A DNA stretch of 12,353 bases from assembly GCA_025358395.1 (NCBI GenBank), contig JANYJT010000153.1, positions 1 to 12,353 of the forward strand. The letters run 5' to 3'. The notes under the pieces are model-generated. The model was not told the DNA's origin and searched no databases. It worked only from the letters and a program-made list of their open reading frames with translations. The DNA comes from Bacteroidia bacterium (GTDB lineage Bacteria; Bacteroidota; Bacteroidia; Bacteroidales; Prolixibacteraceae). Of the stretch, positions 1 to 6,721 are shown one piece after another (position 1 is the first letter of the stretch; each line of letters begins with the position of its first letter). The translations under genes were made by a program, and so were the position numbers.

Positions 1-190
1 GTTGATTGGTAAAAAAATTCCTGTCGGCGAAAATCCACTTTTCCCACTGGTAGATCATCATCCGGTAAAAACCCAAAGGCAACAGCAAGGCAGAGGAAAT
101 TCAGGTCATTCCAGACCTAAACCGGCAGAAGTAAAAAGAGCGGTCGCACCAACTAAAAGTCCGAAAATTTTATTCAGCAAAAAAGGTTAA
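1..190 (+). CDS. possible C-terminal end of an unidentified protein (partial)
   Basis: An open frame enters from the left edge and ends at TAA 188-190, three bases before the fabI stop codon on the opposite strand. It would be a basic, proline- and lysine-rich tail of about 62 residues with no recognisable domain. The TTG at position 2 is not a convincing start, so if real this is the end of a longer gene converging on fabI. Against it, a minus-strand frame is also open from about position 100 to the left edge and reads like a hydrophobic membrane-type peptide, so the strand is undecided. The two stop codons share a short tandem repeat (ggttaaa repeated). No function is proposed. Confidence 0.3.
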   Translation, partial: LIGKKIPVGENPLFPLVDHHPVKTQRQQQGRGNSGHSRPKPAEVKRAVAPTKSPKILFSKKG

Positions 191-193
191 AGG

Positions 194-1048
194 TTAATCG
201 TAGATGTGATTCGGATCCACCTCTTCATCGCAATTCCCCCGGTTGTATTGTTCCATCGCACGCAAGCTCATCCCCATTGAAGAGAATCCTCCATCGTGGA
301 ATAAATTCTGCATGGTCACTTTCTTTGTAAGATCAGAAAACATAACAATGCAATAATCTGCACATTCATCGGCAGTCGCGTTGCCAAGAGGGGACATTCT
401 TTCTGAGAAGTCGAGCAAACTGTCAAACATCTTTATCCCGTTTCCCGCCGTTGTAGGAGTTGGGGACTGGGATATGGTATTGATCCGTACATTTCTTTCT
501 CGACCATAGATGTATCCAAAGCTGCGGGCGATGGATTCAAGCAATGCCTTCGCATCGGCCATGTCATTGTAGCCATAAAAAGTACGTTGAGCGGCTACGT
601 AAGAAAGGGCTAATACAGATGACCACCGGTTCAAAGCATCGAGTTTCCGGGCAGTTTGAAGCACCTTGTGAAAGGAAAGTGCTGAAATATCCAATGTTTT
701 GGCGAGAAAATCATAATCCAGGTCACTGTAATGTCTTCCTTTGCGCACATTCGGCGACATACCGATGGAATGCAGGATAAAGTCCAGCTTTCCGCCAAGA
801 ACCTCCATGGATTTGGAAATAAGGTTTTCCAGATCATCCAGGTTAACGGCATCAGCCGGTATTACTACTGTGTTGCATTTATCGGCCAGAAGTTGGGTAT
901 CACCCATTCGAAGTGCAATCGGCACATTGGTTAACGTGAAGGTTGCACCCTCTTCAAAGGCTCTTTCGGCAACTTTCCAGGCAATGGAATGCTCGTTTAA
1001 TGCTCCGAAAATGATCCCTCTTTTTCCTTTTAACAAATTGTAAGACAT
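194..1048 (-). CDS. fabI: enoyl-[acyl-carrier-protein] reductase (NADH), FabI
   Basis: FabI catalyses the last reduction of each fatty-acid elongation cycle, trans-2-enoyl-ACP to acyl-ACP with NAD(P)H, in the cytoplasm. The 284-residue protein is full length for Bacteroidota FabI, which is a little longer than the E. coli enzyme. It has the short-chain dehydrogenase fold: the nucleotide-binding loop GALNEHSIAW at 15-24, HSIGMSPN at 93-100, and the catalytic set Tyr150, Tyr160 and Lys167 (Y-x6-K), which aligns with Tyr146, Tyr156 and Lys163 of E. coli FabI. The start MSYNLLKGKRG is the usual one for the family. It follows recN on the same strand after a 213-base gap filled by an inverted repeat. 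I found no clear TAnnTTTG box in that gap, so transcription may come through from recN or from a promoter I did not recognise. Confidence 0.96.
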   Translation of the reverse strand: MSYNLLKGKRGIIFGALNEHSIAWKVAERAFEEGATFTLTNVPIALRMGDTQLLADKCNTVVIPADAVNLDDLENLISKSMEVLGGKLDFILHSIGMSPNVRKGRHYSDLDYDFLAKTLDISALSFHKVLQTARKLDALNRWSSVLALSYVAAQRTFYGYNDMADAKALLESIARSFGYIYGRERNVRINTISQSPTPTTAGNGIKMFDSLLDFSERMSPLGNATADECADYCIVMFSDLTKKVTMQNLFHDGGFSSMGMSLRAMEQYNRGNCDEEVDPNHIYD

Positions 1049-1068
1049 GCGGGTAAATGTTTTTGTGT

Positions 1069-1261
1069 GAAGTACTTGGATTACTTGAAGTACTTAGAGT
1101 ACTTAGAGTTATGGCAGTTGTGAATTTTATCCATTAGAATGATCTTACGTGAATTTGAGTATTCAGTTTCAAATTTTTGATCGGTACCAGAAATGAGCCT
1201 TTTCAACGAAAATCATCATAGTCCCTCCCACTCTAAGTACTTCAAGTAATCCAAGTACTTC
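1069..1261. repeat. 32-nt perfect inverted repeat enclosing a 129-nt core, between recN and fabI
   Basis: Positions 1069-1100 are the exact reverse complement of 1230-1261. The arms are made of short words such as agtactt and gattactt, and the left arm is followed by another copy of agtacttagag, so the arm has itself been tandemly extended. The right arm ends one base before the recN stop codon (1262-1264). The core (1101-1229) has no ORF of note. In RNA the arms could form a 32-bp stem, but there is no U-run next to it, so it is not a standard intrinsic terminator. The whole unit lies in the fabI leader/promoter region. It could be a small non-autonomous (MITE-like) element or a degenerate-word repeat; no target-site duplication was recognised. 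Confidence 0.85.
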
Positions 1262-2914
1262 TTACTTCAAAAGTTCCACCGCATTCAGCCTGGCGGCTTC
1301 TGTGATCACTTCGCCGCTAAGCATCTTGGCAATCTCCGAGATACGGTCGGCCGGGGACAATAACTTCACCTGTGTGATCGTTTCTTTCGCAGTATCCTCT
1401 TTGTAAACAAGATAATGCAGATCACCTTTGGCTGCAATTTGTGGCAGGTGTGTAATGTTTATCACCTGCATATCCCGCGAAATCTCTTTCAGAATATTGC
1501 CCATCTTGTCGGCCGTTTCACCCGAAATACCCGAATCAATCTCATCAAAAAGGATGGTAGGCAATGCTTTAGATTTAGATATCAGGGCCTTTATGGATAG
1601 CATCAGCCTGGAGAGTTCACCACCTGATGCCACTTTGGATATCTCATTCAACTCGCCATTCTTGTTGGCAGTAAAGAGAAAACTAACCTCATCCCTACCC
1701 CATTGGGAAAGAGGTAGACCTGTTTTTACCTCCACAGTAAACCTGGCATTCGGCATTCCCAATTGAGTCAATTGTTCTTCTACTTTTTTGCTGATCTGTA
1801 AGGTTTTGGCTATTCTGTTTTTAGTAAGTTGACCTGCAAGATCAATTAACTCCTTTTCTCTTTCGATGACTTCCTTCCTAAGCAGAGAAAGCGATTCGTC
1901 GGTCGAAAAAACTGCATTTACCTTTTGTGCAAAATCGTCCCGAAGAAGTATCAACTCAGCTTCATTGGCAGCATGATGTTTCTGTTGCAGTGAATAAAGC
2001 AGATCCAATCGCTCGTTCAAATGCACAATTCTTTTGGGATCGACTTCCATCTTTTCGGATGAAAAAGCAACTTCAGCAGCAATATCAATCAATTCAAGAT
2101 AAGCACTGTTCAATCTATCGGTAAGCCCTGATGCTTCCGGATAAAATTTCTGAATTCTGTTCAGTATTCCCATCGACTCTTTGAGGCGAACCAAAGCATT
2201 TCCCTCCTCCTCCCGAAGCAGATTGGCTACCGAAAGAAAGGCTGTTTTTATCTCATCAGCATGGGTTAACAGGGTAAGTTCATGTTCAAGATTCTCTTGC
2301 TCACCAATTTGCAGATTAGCATTTGAAAGCTGCTCCAGCTGAAACTGAAAATAATCCAGCTCCTGACGCATTTGCAATGCCCGCTCTTCGGCTATTGCTA
2401 ACTCAGAATGGAGTGACTTGAATTTTTTGTACCCTGACTGGTATTCCTTTAGAATTGGAATGTTACCTGAGTAATTGTCCAGAACCATTAATTGAAACAA
2501 GCGGTTTCCCAGTTCAAGGCTCTGATGTTGAGAATGAATGTCAATCAGGCGGAGTCCCAGATCCTGAAGAGTCTTCAGGGTTACCGGAGTATCGTTGACG
2601 AACGACCTTGATTTTCCGTTTGAGGTAATCTCCCTTCGGAATATTACCTGTTTGTCGTAATCCAGCTCATTTTCAGCAAAAAGGGATTCCAATCCGTATC
2701 CGTCAACATCAAATATTCCTTCAACGATGCACTTACTTTCTTTCTCCTTTAAAACAGTTGTATCCGCCCGCTGTCCAAGTATCAATGAGAGCGCGCCGAT
2801 CAGAATAGATTTCCCTGCGCCAGTTTCTCCGGTAATAATGGTCAGGCCGGAAGTAAAATCTACATCCAGCTCCCGGATCAACGCATAATTTCTAATCTGT
2901 AAACGTCGTAACAT
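1262..2914 (-). CDS. recN: DNA repair protein RecN (SMC-like ATPase)
   Basis: RecN is a cytoplasmic SMC-family ATPase that acts early in double-strand break repair. The 550-residue protein has the family's normal length and order. Walker A GETGAGKS lies at 29-36 near the N-terminus. A long central region rich in Leu, Glu, Gln and Lys follows, with coiled-coil character. The ABC signature SGGELSRL is at 430-437, Walker B PTILFDEID at 452-460, and a switch histidine in THLPQ near 488-492. The start MLRRLQIRNYALI is typical. It lies downstream of the DUF4835 gene after a repeat-filled gap of 199 bases. I saw no promoter box directly upstream and no LexA-type operator that I can support. Confidence 0.96.
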   Translation of the reverse strand: MLRRLQIRNYALIRELDVDFTSGLTIITGETGAGKSILIGALSLILGQRADTTVLKEKESKCIVEGIFDVDGYGLESLFAENELDYDKQVIFRREITSNGKSRSFVNDTPVTLKTLQDLGLRLIDIHSQHQSLELGNRLFQLMVLDNYSGNIPILKEYQSGYKKFKSLHSELAIAEERALQMRQELDYFQFQLEQLSNANLQIGEQENLEHELTLLTHADEIKTAFLSVANLLREEEGNALVRLKESMGILNRIQKFYPEASGLTDRLNSAYLELIDIAAEVAFSSEKMEVDPKRIVHLNERLDLLYSLQQKHHAANEAELILLRDDFAQKVNAVFSTDESLSLLRKEVIEREKELIDLAGQLTKNRIAKTLQISKKVEEQLTQLGMPNARFTVEVKTGLPLSQWGRDEVSFLFTANKNGELNEISKVASGGELSRLMLSIKALISKSKALPTILFDEIDSGISGETADKMGNILKEISRDMQVINITHLPQIAAKGDLHYLVYKEDTAKETITQVKLLSPADRISEIAKMLSGEVITEAARLNAVELLK

Positions 2915-2936
2915 TTTAAATCAAATTTGTCTTTAG

Positions 2937-3040
2937 CGGCAAGCTAACAGCTGTTGGCCGTTGGCAATTTGCTGTTAGCTATTAACGTTTAGCTATTAGC
3001 ATTTAGCTGTTAGCTGTTAGGTCTTTCGGCAAGCTAATAA
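2937..3040. repeat. degenerate short-period repeat bounded by 11-bp direct repeats
   Basis: The gap upstream of recN holds many variants of a roughly 7-base word (tagctgt, tagctat, tagcatt), densest at 2971-3019. It contains a 10-bp inverted pair, agctaacagc at 2942-2951 and gctgttagct at 2971-2980. The cluster is bounded by an exact 11-bp direct repeat, cggcaagctaa, at 2937-2947 and 3027-3037. Arrays of this kind are familiar from Bacteroidota intergenic DNA. No protein or classical RNA is encoded here. Confidence 0.75.
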
Positions 3041-3073
3041 ACCTCAGGATCAGCGAGAAACATTTCGGAGTTC

Positions 3074-3116
3074 CTCTCTCCCACTCTCCGACTCGCCTAG
3101 TCTCCCAGTCCTCCTA
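3074..3116. repeat. purine-rich degenerate repeat starting at the DUF4835 stop codon
   Basis: On the minus strand this segment is made of iterated words such as gggagac, gactggg, ggagagt and gggagag. The DUF4835 stop codon TAG (3114-3116) is the first word of the array, so the repeat abuts or includes the gene end. There is no hairpin with a U-run, and I do not call it a terminator. Confidence 0.6.
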
Positions 3117-4025
3117 AAACACCTTCTGCTGCATGATCTTCTCATACTTCCCCGAATTGGCAGGATCGCATTCAGATAATACGGTCATGATGCGGCTTTT
3201 CTCATCGGTTGAGCCTTTGGAAAATAGATTGACGATCTCGTCAGACTTGGCATCGAAGAAAATCCGGTTGATGTATGTATCAGGTTTGGCCCGGTAAACT
3301 TTCTGCATATTTTTCAATGTTTCTGCAATCTCCCCTCTGCCAATATCCGGTTTCTCCGACATGACATCCAGTCCGAGACGGTGATAACGGTACAACAGAT
3401 CCCGAAATGGACTGTATGCCTTGTTGGTCATGTTATCCACGAGCCAGAATCTATTAAAATTTCCTTCGAAAGCACGCCATCCTTTTTCTCTGGAATTTTG
3501 CGCCTTGTTGACGATATCTTTGGCCCGCTGAAAGTAGGGAGATCCTCCCATCGGTGAAAAAGTGTCGTAATCAAATCCCAAAATCATGTAGGCATAATAA
3601 GCCAGAATGTTTGTCAGTGGATTGGTATTAGACGTTTCGCTGAATTCAAGAGGTTGAAACTCCACATATCTGACATCAAAATCATTGTCCTTAATGTTGA
3701 GAATAGGAGTCTGGTAAGAAGAATTGAAGACCGGACGGTTCAATTGAACCTGTATCGTCCCTTTGAACTGGTCTGCACCGATCTGGTCAGTAATCTGAAT
3801 AAAAATGGTACAAATAATCCGTTCATCGTACGAATACTGATTATCGGTCCATTTTCTATTGTTCATGAACTCGGAGATATCGTTCCGCATCGTCTGGAAG
3901 ATCTCTTTGTAGGTTCCTTCAATACGCGAACTGGAGACACTGACGTTGCATTGAAGCTCCTGGCCGGAAAGCTGAAACAGAAAAAAGAGCAATATAATAG
4001 AAAGAAAAGTATGGCGCATAAGCAT
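3114..4025 (-). CDS. DUF4835 family exported protein (PorD-like)
   Basis: This is a 303-residue protein with an N-terminal signal peptide: a short basic start, then a hydrophobic run at about 7-20 ending near SGQ, giving a mature protein that starts close to ELQCNVSV. The first mature segment, with NRKWTDNQYSYDERI at about 56-70, and a central YYAYMILGFDYDTFSPMGG at about 146-164, match what I know of DUF4835. That family is restricted to Bacteroidota and in some annotations is named PorD, a type IX secretion-associated protein. The periplasmic or envelope location is an inference from the signal peptide. It sits between coaBC and recN, a position I recall as common in Bacteroidota. Met1 and Met3 are both possible starts. 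A TATCTTTG box lies at 4088-4095 on this strand but lacks a matched upstream element. Confidence 0.85.
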   Translation of the reverse strand: MLMRHTFLSIILLFFLFQLSGQELQCNVSVSSSRIEGTYKEIFQTMRNDISEFMNNRKWTDNQYSYDERIICTIFIQITDQIGADQFKGTIQVQLNRPVFNSSYQTPILNIKDNDFDVRYVEFQPLEFSETSNTNPLTNILAYYAYMILGFDYDTFSPMGGSPYFQRAKDIVNKAQNSREKGWRAFEGNFNRFWLVDNMTNKAYSPFRDLLYRYHRLGLDVMSEKPDIGRGEIAETLKNMQKVYRAKPDTYINRIFFDAKSDEIVNLFSKGSTDEKSRIMTVLSECDPANSGKYEKIMQQKVF

Positions 4026-4106
4026 TCAAATGTTTCCTAAAAATAGACAATCTATTTAAATGGCAAAAAATACCATCCGGCTAAATCCAAAGATAAGGTA
4101 AAAATA

Positions 4107-4766
4107 TCAGGGAACGAATTTCTGATCCAACTCAATCATCCGGTTGACAATATCGATTGCCACCTCCTTTTTAGATTTGAGAGGATAATTATAGACCTGA
4201 CCATCCGCCATAAGGATAGAAATTTTATTGGTATCGTAACCGAAACCGGCTCCATCGTCCTGCAAAGAGTTGACTACGATCATATCAAGATTTTTCGAAT
4301 GTAGTTTTGCCCGGGCATTCTCCATTTCGTTCTGGCTCTCAAGGGCGAATCCCACCAAAATCTGGTGCGGCTTTTTCAATTTGCCAAGTTCAGCAGCAAT
4401 GTCTTTGTTTGGACGAAGTTCCATCATCAGATTGCCTTTTGCACGCTTTATCTTTTCAGGGGAAGGTACCAAAGGGGTATAATCTGCCACGGCTGCAGTC
4501 ATGATTGCCCCATCGCAAGATTCAAAATATTGCAAACAAACCTCATACATCTCATCGGCAGTAGTCACATCAATTCTCTGAATAGAAGGGTCTTGGGTGG
4601 TCAAATGAACAGGTCCGCAGACCAGGATTACTTTGGCGCCAACAGAAACCAGATGTTCAGCCAGGGCGAATCCCATTTTCCCGGTAGAGTAATTGCCGAT
4701 AAACCGAACGGGATCGATCTTCTCGTGAGTCGGACCGGTGGTGATGAGGTAGGTTTTATTCAGGAG
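4107..4766 (-). CDS. coaBC: CoaB domain of CoaBC (phosphopantothenate-cysteine ligase), frame-shifted from CoaC
   Basis: CoaB joins cysteine to 4'-phosphopantothenate (CTP-dependent in bacteria), making the substrate of the CoaC half. The frame is open from the first codon after the A-run (4766) to the stop at 4107, about 219 residues. It begins LLNKTYLITTGPTHEKIDP and continues with VRFIGNYSTGKMG, the conserved nucleotide-binding start of CoaB. AAVADYTP, KIKRAKG, LVGFALES and VVNSLQDDGAGFGYDTN follow, all expected CoaB motifs. The first ATG in frame (4676) would remove the GPT and NYSTGK motifs, so independent translation is unlikely. CoaB is probably made only as a fusion after a -1 slip on the A-run, unless the run was mis-sequenced. 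With one added A the fusion is 404 residues, the normal size of CoaBC. Confidence 0.9.
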   Translation of the reverse strand, partial: LLNKTYLITTGPTHEKIDPVRFIGNYSTGKMGFALAEHLVSVGAKVILVCGPVHLTTQDPSIQRIDVTTADEMYEVCLQYFESCDGAIMTAAVADYTPLVPSPEKIKRAKGNLMMELRPNKDIAAELGKLKKPHQILVGFALESQNEMENARAKLHSKNLDMIVVNSLQDDGAGFGYDTNKISILMADGQVYNYPLKSKKEVAIDIVNRMIELDQKFVP

Positions 4767-5320
4767 TTTTTTTTTTCGGCGAAGAATAATTCGACGATTT
4801 TGAGAATAGTATCCGAATCCTCCATCCGGCCTTTGCCGATCAATCCACTGGCCAGCTCCCCAACAGCAGGCTCGATGATTAAATTGCCAAAAGATCTCAA
4901 TTTAGACAGATTCTGCTGCATCGCAAGATGTTCAAACATGTCCAGGTCCATGGCAGGGGCCACCATCACCGGACATTTGGCTGAAAGATAAGTAGTCACT
5001 ACCAAGTTATCGCACAGGCCATTGGCCATCTTTCCAATGGTTGAGGCAGTGGCAGGAGCCACCAGAAAGAGGTCGGCCCAACTTCCTAATTCGACATGGC
5101 TGTTCCAGGAACCGCTCGATTTGGCAAAAAAATCGCACAGTACCGGCTTCCCCGAAAGGGTAGAGAATGTAAGAGGTGTAACGAATTCTTTGGCTGCATC
5201 GGTCATCAAAACCTGAACTTCGGCTCCTGCCTTAATCAGTCCCCGAAGGAGGTAAACCGCTTTGTAGGCAGCAATGCTCCCCGTTATACAGAGAATAATT
5301 TTTTTCCCTTGCAGCGGCAT
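4760..5320 (-). CDS. coaBC: CoaC domain of CoaBC (phosphopantothenoylcysteine decarboxylase), ends early at a poly-A frameshift
   Basis: CoaC is an FMN-dependent decarboxylase that turns phosphopantothenoylcysteine into 4'-phosphopantetheine. The frame encodes 186 residues: CITGSIAAYK at 11-20 (flavin binding), catalytic His75 in SHVELGSWAD, PATASTIGKMANG at 89-101 (the PASANT region), APAMDLDMF at 121-129 and GKGRMED at 162-168. Position 158, which aligns with the E. coli active-site Cys158, is Ser here (ELASGLIGKGRM). The frame ends at TGA after a run of ten A (plus-strand T, 4767-4776), while CoaB continues in the -1 frame. The last two residues, NS, are out-of-frame additions. The gene starts 29 bases after rpoZ, so it is probably in the bamD-rpoZ operon. 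Confidence 0.92.
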   Translation of the reverse strand: MPLQGKKIILCITGSIAAYKAVYLLRGLIKAGAEVQVLMTDAAKEFVTPLTFSTLSGKPVLCDFFAKSSGSWNSHVELGSWADLFLVAPATASTIGKMANGLCDNLVVTTYLSAKCPVMVAPAMDLDMFEHLAMQQNLSKLRSFGNLIIEPAVGELASGLIGKGRMEDSDTILKIVELFFAEKKNS

Positions 5321-5349
5321 GATGATGCAATTAAATCAAAGTCAGCAAA

Positions 5350-5676
5350 TTATTTCTTCTCCTTGGCAGGATTCCGGTAGTAGATCAGACCATCTTTAAA
5401 CTCTTCGTAAGCAATCAGAACAGGCTTAGAAAGTCTTTCATAGTAGCGGGAAATTTCGATTTGTTCGCGATTTTCGAAAACCTCTTCCAGGTTATCTGAA
5501 TAAGAGGCAAATTCTTGCAACTTTTGATTCAGTTCCTCTTTCACTTCGGCATTGATCTGGTTCGCCCTTTTAGCAATCACCATCAATGATTCGTAAATGT
5601 TATCTGTGGTCGAATCCAATTCATCCAGGTTGCGCGGAACAGTGGTTGAAGCTGCTTTTACTTTTCTGTAATCCAT
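5350..5676 (-). CDS. rpoZ: DNA-directed RNA polymerase omega subunit, Bacteroidota type
   Basis: The 108-residue protein starts MDYRKVKAASTTVPRNLDEL and carries NIYESLMVIAKRANQINAEVK at about 27-47, the conserved Rpb6/omega core that binds the beta-prime subunit. NLEEVFENREQIEISRYYE follows at about 62-80, and the tail ends YYRNPAKEKK. This arrangement is characteristic of the divergent Bacteroidota omega subunit. The protein is cytoplasmic and helps assemble and stabilise RNA polymerase. The gene starts 6 bases after the bamD stop codon and is followed by coaBC 29 bases on, so it is almost certainly cotranscribed. Complete, with no oddities. Confidence 0.9.
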   Translation of the reverse strand: MDYRKVKAASTTVPRNLDELDSTTDNIYESLMVIAKRANQINAEVKEELNQKLQEFASYSDNLEEVFENREQIEISRYYERLSKPVLIAYEEFKDGLIYYRNPAKEKK

Positions 5677-5682
5677 AATAAT

Positions 5683-6522
5683 CTATTTCTTAACTTCTTC
5701 TATTTTCACATTCTTAACGTCTTCATCTTTCAAATTCATCATCTTCTTTGTGTTGGTAAAGAATCTGTCGGCTTCCTTCCGGAATTTGCTGTTGGGAAAT
5801 TCATCGACGAAAGTATAATATTCGTCCAGTTCTGCATTTAGTCTTTCACGTTTCTTCTCTTCAATGCTATTTTCACCCAAAAGATATTTCGATTTCAAAA
5901 GGTAAAACATCAACTCTTCACGGTATTTGGAGTCGGGATACTCTTTTAAACTGTTAGTCAAAGAGATAACAGATGCACGGTAATCGCCCAGATCATAATA
6001 AAGCCGTCCGTTCATGTAGGATTTGTACACCAGTTTCTCGCGCATCTCATCGATGAGTTTATTGGCATCGGCTACCTTGCTGCTGGAAGGAAAAATATTG
6101 ATAAACAACTGCAGTGCATCAATAGCATCCTGAGTTGTTTTCTGATCCAGACGGGCTGTCGGCGAATCCAGAAAGTAACAATATCCGATCATGTATTGCG
6201 ATTCCTCGGCAAAACTGCTACGGGGAAATTCCTTGAGCAATTGCCTGAAATAATGGCCGGCCATCAGATAATCCCGCTGACCAAAATTGCTTTTGGCTAG
6301 ATAATAATAGACCTGATCAGCTCGGTTGGTTCCTCTGAAAATAGTAATCAATTCAGCATATAGTTGAGACGACTTGGTGTAATCCTTTTTGTCGTAAAAT
6401 TCTTTTGCCTTCTTGAGCTTGTACTCATAGTCAGTGCTCTTGACTATCTTCTGATATTCTCCACAAGATGAGGCGATTAATAAAACGCCTACCACAAAAT
6501 ATGTCTTCAGCTTCCGAATCAT
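5683..6522 (-). CDS. bamD: outer membrane assembly lipoprotein BamD
   Basis: BamD is the essential lipoprotein of the BAM complex, which folds beta-barrel proteins into the outer membrane from the periplasmic side. The 279-residue precursor has a lipoprotein signal peptide, MIRKLKTYFVVGVLLIASSC, with lipobox cysteine Cys20. TPR-type repeats follow: about 33-60 (KLKKAKEFYDKKDYTKSSQLY), about 71-92 (DQVYYYLAKSNFGQRDYLMAG), about 96-120 and about 130-160 (DAIDALQLFINIFPSSSKVAD). The SPTARLDQ insertion is typical of Bacteroidota homologues. It is the first gene of a run with rpoZ 6 bases downstream. The start codon is fixed by the signal peptide, as no other in-frame start would keep it, and a TATCTTTG promoter-like box lies only four bases upstream. 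Confidence 0.93.
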   Translation of the reverse strand: MIRKLKTYFVVGVLLIASSCGEYQKIVKSTDYEYKLKKAKEFYDKKDYTKSSQLYAELITIFRGTNRADQVYYYLAKSNFGQRDYLMAGHYFRQLLKEFPRSSFAEESQYMIGYCYFLDSPTARLDQKTTQDAIDALQLFINIFPSSSKVADANKLIDEMREKLVYKSYMNGRLYYDLGDYRASVISLTNSLKEYPDSKYREELMFYLLKSKYLLGENSIEEKKRERLNAELDEYYTFVDEFPNSKFRKEADRFFTNTKKMMNLKDEDVKNVKIEEVKK

Positions 6523-6526
6523 GGCG

Positions 6527-6534
6527 CAAAGATA
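6527..6534 (-). promoter_or_regulatory. candidate -7 box (TATCTTTG) for bamD operon
   Basis: On the minus strand TATCTTTG fits the Bacteroidota -7 consensus TAnnTTTG exactly, four bases before the bamD ATG. A transcript from here would begin at or within a few bases of the start codon, suggesting a leaderless or nearly leaderless mRNA. No TTTG element is present at the expected 19-21 base distance, which lowers confidence. Confidence 0.4.
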
Positions 6535-6645
6535 AGTTTTTTCTCCATTAAATAAATATGGTTCACCCCTTTGGTTACTTAAGAAAGGTTAAATACCATT
6601 CCAAATTTGTGTTCTGACATTTGAACCTGACGAATTCTTTCTGAC

Positions 6646-6676
6646 TTGTTGAAACACAAAATAATTTTTAGATTTG
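6646..6676 (+). promoter_or_regulatory. candidate promoter of spt (TTG-N20-TAGATTTG)
   Basis: TAGATTTG at 6669-6676 fits TAnnTTTG exactly, with TTG at 6646-6648 giving a 20-base spacer. Transcription would start near 6680-6684. The box overlaps the TTG at 6674 that opens the longest reading frame, so that TTG cannot be the translation start of a message made here. This supports the GTG at 6722 and leaves a leader of about 40 bases. Confidence 0.6.
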
Positions 6677-6721
6677 CAGGCTCTCAAAAATATTTTGCAA
6701 TACTACATAAAGTTTACTACC

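Noticed and set aside
1069..1261. Inverted repeat as an intrinsic terminator of recN
   Set aside because: The 129-base loop and absence of a U-run do not fit a classical terminator.
2937..3040. CRISPR array
   Set aside because: The repeated unit is about 7 bases, degenerate, without spacers of constant length, and no cas genes are present.
4107..4676. CoaB as an independent gene starting at ATG 4676
   Set aside because: This start would remove the GPT and NYSTGK nucleotide-binding motifs that are plainly encoded upstream in the same frame.
6674..6721. TTG start giving a longer serine palmitoyltransferase
   Set aside because: The TTG lies inside the TAGATTTG promoter box, and the family start MDIFEKIK matches the GTG at 6722.
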